A stretch of DNA of 8,613 nt from ANME-2 cluster archaeon (GTDB taxonomy: Archaea > Halobacteriota > Methanosarcinia > Methanosarcinales > Methanocomedenaceae). Numbering within the stretch: position 1 is the first letter of the stretch; every line of letters starts with the position of its first letter. Below the pieces are notes generated by a model. That model had not been told where the DNA came from and searched no databases. It saw nothing but the letters and a program-made list of their open reading frames with translations. This document shows positions 6,362 through 8,613 of the stretch, one piece after another. The position numbers and the translations under genes were made by a program. The stretch is from positions 13,711 to 22,323 of the forward strand of contig JAMJFV010000011.1 of NCBI GenBank assembly GCA_023544495.1. Direction: 5' to 3'.

Positions 6362-7519
6362 TTAGGTTACGATCAGATCAAGTTTATCCATCTCGATAGC
6401 GTTACGGATCTCCATTGCCAACCGCCTGCCTGAACTCATGGGAACGCGCCAGACCGTGTTACCATAAGGGTGTCCCACAGACATGTGGACATTGGTGCCG
6501 CCGCCTATCCGGGGTGCCACATCATAGATGTGGAAATTGAGGTCCTTATCGACGCAGGTTTGGAGACAGAAGGGACCGATGATGCCAGGGTCGTAGTATT
6601 TCCGGGTAGCAGCTACGTATTTCTCAGCCATTTCGAACGCTTCTTCGAGCAGAGACTCACGGAGAGTGGCGGAATTGTGGCCGCAGATAGTGTATTCGGG
6701 TGTTATCTGGTGGGATTTCAGTGTCATCTGCTGGGGTGCCGGCAATCTAACATGACCATCAAGGCTGGTCTCGAACCGCCAGTCAATTCCCAGGAGTTCG
6801 AGGGGGCTGAGGTCTTCCTCGATAGGTGAGTAGAAGAAATCAAGGTTGAAGACCGGGCCGATAATGTAGCGTTCGATGCGGGCGTTGTCGAGGGCATCCA
6901 GGGTGATGACGTTCTGGGCCAGTAATGCTTCTGATTTTTCCACATATTCGCCATAGGAAGCTGCCGAGAAGAAACCACGTTCTAATTTCTTTACTGCATG
7001 GGGGAGTTTTACCATTACCAGTTCATCGATATCCTGCGGATCATTCAGTTTTTCCGGATAGGGCAGTCTTGCTTTGTCCAGCAGCCAGTAGTAGTCCTGA
7101 ACTTCTCCGCGTTCCTCGCTGCGCAGTAAGTTCCTGCTACCCACCAGCGGCACCCTGAAATCATCTTCTACGGCATCTATGCCGCAGTATGATGTGAATG
7201 AACGGTTGGGGATGAAGAGTACGTTATTATCAATGAGATCCTGCTGTGCATCAGGTTGAAGTATCTCATCGAATTGATCGTATATGACCCAGTCGTCTAC
7301 CACACCGCGCAGGACGTTGCCGTCTTCATCGCACGTGGTTCTGAAATATTTGGTATAGGTCTGTTCACGGCCGCTGCGACATACGGCATAGGTACTAAAA
7401 CCTTCTTCTACAGCGCCATCGAATACGTCCAGAGCTGAATGGGATGCTATGGCTCCTATTTTGTATTCTGTAGAATTGTATTCCTGTAGTATCTCGATAA
7501 TTTCGTTTCTATCAATCAT
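6362..7519 (-). CDS. PurP-family ATP-grasp protein (formate-phosphoribosylaminoimidazolecarboxamide ligase family)
   Basis: The 385-residue protein aligns along its whole length with archaeal PurP, the ATP- and formate-dependent ligase that formylates AICAR in purine synthesis. Shared blocks are ASHSALDVFDGA (25-36), RSFTSYCGID (106-115), VPLVGSRNLLR (123-133), the ATP-site lysine in VMVKLP (168-173), IERYIIG (215-221), GIIGPFCLQ (312-320) and PRIGGGTN (336-343). Against what I recall of the Methanocaldococcus protein, the glycine-rich loop after VKFP (GARGGRG) is replaced by a two-residue-longer HAVKKLERG, and a C-terminal Glu is Asp here (IYDVAPR). It may therefore be one of the diverged PurP paralogs of methanogens with a different substrate, so I give no symbol. 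The start at 7519 is supported by GAGGA at 7529-7533. It leads the operon with the tRNA methylthiotransferase gene. Confidence 0.88.
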   Translation of the reverse strand: MIDRNEIIEILQEYNSTEYKIGAIASHSALDVFDGAVEEGFSTYAVCRSGREQTYTKYFRTTCDEDGNVLRGVVDDWVIYDQFDEILQPDAQQDLIDNNVLFIPNRSFTSYCGIDAVEDDFRVPLVGSRNLLRSEERGEVQDYYWLLDKARLPYPEKLNDPQDIDELVMVKLPHAVKKLERGFFSAASYGEYVEKSEALLAQNVITLDALDNARIERYIIGPVFNLDFFYSPIEEDLSPLELLGIDWRFETSLDGHVRLPAPQQMTLKSHQITPEYTICGHNSATLRESLLEEAFEMAEKYVAATRKYYDPGIIGPFCLQTCVDKDLNFHIYDVAPRIGGGTNVHMSVGHPYGNTVWRVPMSSGRRLAMEIRNAIEMDKLDLIVT

Positions 7520-7578
7520 ATTCGTTTGTCCTCGAAAAAAATGAATGTTGAATAATGTGGAACTAAAAGGATAGAAGA

Positions 7579-7588
7579 TTATAAAAAG
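7579..7588 (-). promoter_or_regulatory. Putative TATA box for the PurP-like operon
   Basis: On the minus strand this reads CTTTTTATAA, a TATA-like element about 60 bases before the ATG at 7519. A start site 25 bases downstream, near 7558, would leave a leader of about 40 bases containing the GAGGA ribosome binding site at 7529-7533. Confidence 0.45.
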
Positions 7589-7680
7589 ATGATGTTTTCT
7601 TCATGTTCTGCAATAAAAGGATAAGGATTAATAGGCAGTAAAATGAATTGGAATATCTCCAGACAATTCACGGACAATGT

Positions 7681-7745
7681 TGTGCGACCGTGCCATAGAG
7701 TCATGCTGGAGGGCGTATCCCGTTCATCTCTGGCTCGATGGGACA
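7681..7745. other. GC-rich structured island in AT-rich intergenic DNA
   Basis: About 59% G+C by hand count, between flanks that are mostly A and T, and with no convincing protein. It can fold on the plus strand: CCATAGAG (7693-7700) pairs with CTCT (7728-7731) and ATGG (7738-7741), with a six-base bulge between the two; an inner GGG-CGTAT-CCC hairpin sits at 7711-7721. The trinucleotide ACA follows one base after the stem (7743-7745), a feature of H/ACA guide RNAs, but the two-sided guide pocket and a clear kink-turn are missing. It may be a small RNA or a gene remnant. Confidence 0.3.
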
Positions 7746-7776
7746 AAAATGAAAATATGATACAAAATAACAATAT

Positions 7777-7847
7777 GCGACTGTGGTCTAGCGGTATGAC
7801 AGTGGCTTCCCAAGCCTCTAATCCGGGTTCGATTCCCGGCGGTCGCA
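7777..7847 (+). tRNA. tRNA-Gly (anticodon CCC)
   Basis: A complete 71-base cloverleaf decoding GGG. The acceptor stem GCGACTG pairs with CGGTCGC with one G-T pair. The D arm is GTC/GAC with a short stem, usual for tRNA-Gly. The anticodon loop is TTCCCAA with CCC at 7808-7810, and the T arm is CCGGG/CCCGG around TTCGATT. The discriminator base is A at 7847 and CCA is not encoded, as in many archaeal tRNAs. There is no intron. One pair of the anticodon stem (positions 28 and 42 of the tRNA) is a T-T mismatch. AT-rich sequence at about 7746-7760 could hold its TATA box. Confidence 0.95.
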
Positions 7848-7852
7848 TTTTT
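7848..7852 (+). terminator. T-tract after tRNA-Gly
   Basis: A run of five T directly follows the discriminator base, the simple terminator expected for an archaeal tRNA gene. No hairpin precedes it other than the tRNA itself. Confidence 0.5.
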
Positions 7853-8157
7853 AATTGTCAATAGCCCGGAAGTGTGGTTTTTATAATCCCTGACATAGGG
7901 GATACAGAGAAATTATATTCATTGAACCTAATTCCTCACTGGATACAAGCATTACCTTTATTACAAAGCTATACCAATTTAGGTACGTTAAGTATTTTGA
8001 CCTAATTAAAATGTAGAATAAAGTATTCATTGTTTTTTGTGATTGTCTAATCTTTTTTAATTTACAAGATATGATAGAGACGGAAAATTTTGTCAATACA
8101 TACGATATACTATGGATTATGTCACAATACTGATAAAAAATATAAGGAAAATTGAGT
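7853..8157. other. AT-rich intergenic stretch
   Basis: About 300 bases with no credible gene. Two weak inverted repeats are present: ATCCC and GGGAT around 7886-7903, and TTAGGT with ACCTAA at 7979-8005. The octamer ACCTAATT occurs twice, at 7926-7933 and 8000-8007. The right end contains the leader of the zinc-ribbon gene: a possible TATA box, GATATACT, near 8104-8111 and AAGGA at 8144-8148. I see no RNA gene or mobile-element end. Confidence 0.5.
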
Positions 8158-8325
8158 ATGGAAGACATAACTTTAACATGCACCGACTGTAGTGAAGAAT
8201 TCGAATTCACAGGTGGAGAGCGAGAATTTTTTGAAGAGAAGGGCTATGATGAACCTAAACGATGTAAATCCTGCAGGTCAAAAAGAAAATCTGAAAAAGG
8301 CAATCGTGGATTTAATCGTTATTAA
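8158..8325 (+). CDS. Small zinc-ribbon protein (55 residues)
   Basis: A 55-residue protein starting MEDITLTCTDC with two zinc knuckles, CTDC (Cys8, Cys11) and CKSC (Cys36, Cys39), 24 residues apart, as in the short zinc-ribbon family (zf-trcl type). Between them lie the family-like EFEFTGGEREFFEEKGY and EPKRC. The tail is basic (RSKRKSEKGNRGFNRY), suggesting contact with nucleic acid, an inference from composition only. The start is supported by AAGGA (8144-8148) nine bases upstream and a possible TATA box at about 8104-8111. It is a single-gene unit, closed by the hairpin and T7 tract at 8379-8432. No specific cellular role is known to me. Confidence 0.88.
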   Translation: MEDITLTCTDCSEEFEFTGGEREFFEEKGYDEPKRCKSCRSKRKSEKGNRGFNRY

Positions 8326-8378
8326 TTTTGAATCATCAAAATCTCATTGAATGTTTTACAATTCTTATTAAGATAACA

Positions 8379-8432
8379 CCCAATAGTCCCATCTTGCCAT
8401 AATAAGTGAGATGGAGCATTGGGCCTTTTTTT
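8379..8432 (+). terminator. Hairpin with T7 tract after the zinc-ribbon gene
   Basis: CCCAAT (8379-8384) pairs with ATTGGG (8418-8423) and CCATCT (8389-8394) with AGATGG (8409-8414), separated by small internal loops and closed by a 14-base loop. A run of seven T follows at 8426-8432. It lies 53 bases after the zinc-ribbon stop and points to end that transcript, facing the leftward ORF at the right edge. Confidence 0.75.
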
Positions 8433-8451
8433 GTTATTGTATTGTTTTATA

Positions 8452-8613
8452 TTAGAGATTGTCGGAAAAGTCGCAAACTGCTATACCTGAAATTTCAATA
8501 TATCCAGAGACATAGCGTACCCTGGATATAAAATCAGTCAGATACCTTAAATATACTGGAGCTTGTAGGACGCGAAATTCAGGGTTACCATACTTACTAT
8601 CATGCAGGCAGAT
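8452..8613 (-). CDS. Partial CDS, C-terminal end of an unidentified protein
   Basis: On the minus strand one frame is open from the right edge to a TAA at 8454-8452, 53 codons, while the other frames I checked here are broken by stops. The text (for example YGNPEFRVLQAPVYLRYL, then VSGYIEISGIAVCDFSDNL at the end) has ordinary protein composition, with alternating hydrophobic stretches suggesting a beta-rich C-terminal domain. I do not recognise the family. It is convergent with the zinc-ribbon gene. Only the extreme C-terminus is present, and 53 open codons at a window edge is modest evidence. Confidence 0.45.
   Translation of the reverse strand: MCLHDSKYGNPEFRVLQAPVYLRYLTDFISRVRYVSGYIEISGIAVCDFSDNL

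Noticed and set aside
7579..7864. Two ORFs, one on each strand, across the tRNA-Gly region
   Set aside because: Both draw part of their length from the tRNA gene itself and show the familiar spurious tRNA-derived peptides; neither has a family match I recognise.
7881..8210. 109-codon minus-strand ORF
   Set aside because: It overlaps the zinc-ribbon gene antisense and otherwise consists of AT-rich sequence giving Ile, Ser, Tyr and Lys-rich text without motifs.

Overview
The window looks like chromosomal DNA of a methanogen-related or methane-oxidising archaeon of the Methanosarcinales type (inference). The archaeal evidence is an AfpA-type archaeoflavoprotein, a PurP-family ATP-grasp protein (purine synthesis or a paralog, a largely archaeal family), an archaeal-style tRNA methylthiotransferase, a COG2413-like nucleotidyltransferase, TATA-box promoters about 40 bases before start codons, and a tRNA gene without an encoded CCA. 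A decayed multiheme c-type cytochrome suggests a lineage that uses or used such cytochromes, as in ANME-2 and Methanoperedens relatives. One gene does not fit: the methionine adenosyltransferase is of the bacterial MetK type, not the usual archaeal type, which suggests an old lateral transfer.

Layout, left to right. Positions 1-268 (minus) are the start of a gene that leaves the window. It encodes a hydrophilic, Asn/Ser-rich N-terminus containing a 15-bp tandem repeat (NSNSS). Nine bases upstream on the same strand ends a tandem double-SIS-domain protein (278-1426, minus). A 104-base divergent promoter region separates it from a rightward pair, a predicted nucleotidyltransferase (1531-2523) and an AfpA-type flavoprotein (2548-3090), joined by a strong ribosome binding site. 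metK follows with its own TATA box (3187-4362) and ends near a perfect hairpin.

Positions 4536-4997 hold a multiheme cytochrome c remnant with an in-frame TAA, two heme motifs that have lost a cysteine and no signal peptide, followed by a good hairpin plus T-tract terminator. Convergent to it is a leftward operon: a PurP-like ATP-grasp protein (7519 to 6362) followed 14 bases later by a radical-SAM tRNA-t6A37 methylthiotransferase (6347 to 5103).

The right end holds a GC-rich non-coding island, a tRNA-Gly(CCC) gene (7777-7847), an AT-rich stretch, a 55-residue zinc-ribbon gene (8158-8325) with a terminator, and the C-terminal end of an unidentified leftward ORF running off the right edge.

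Most genes are housekeeping or conserved archaeal hypotheticals: SAM supply, tRNA modification, purine-related chemistry, flavin electron transfer. MetK makes SAM and the methylthiotransferase consumes it, but they are not co-transcribed. No mobile element, CRISPR array or clearly new multi-gene system is visible. The most notable items are the decayed cytochrome, the foreign-type MetK, the PurP-like protein without the usual glycine-rich loop, the coding tandem repeat and the unexplained GC-rich island beside the tRNA.
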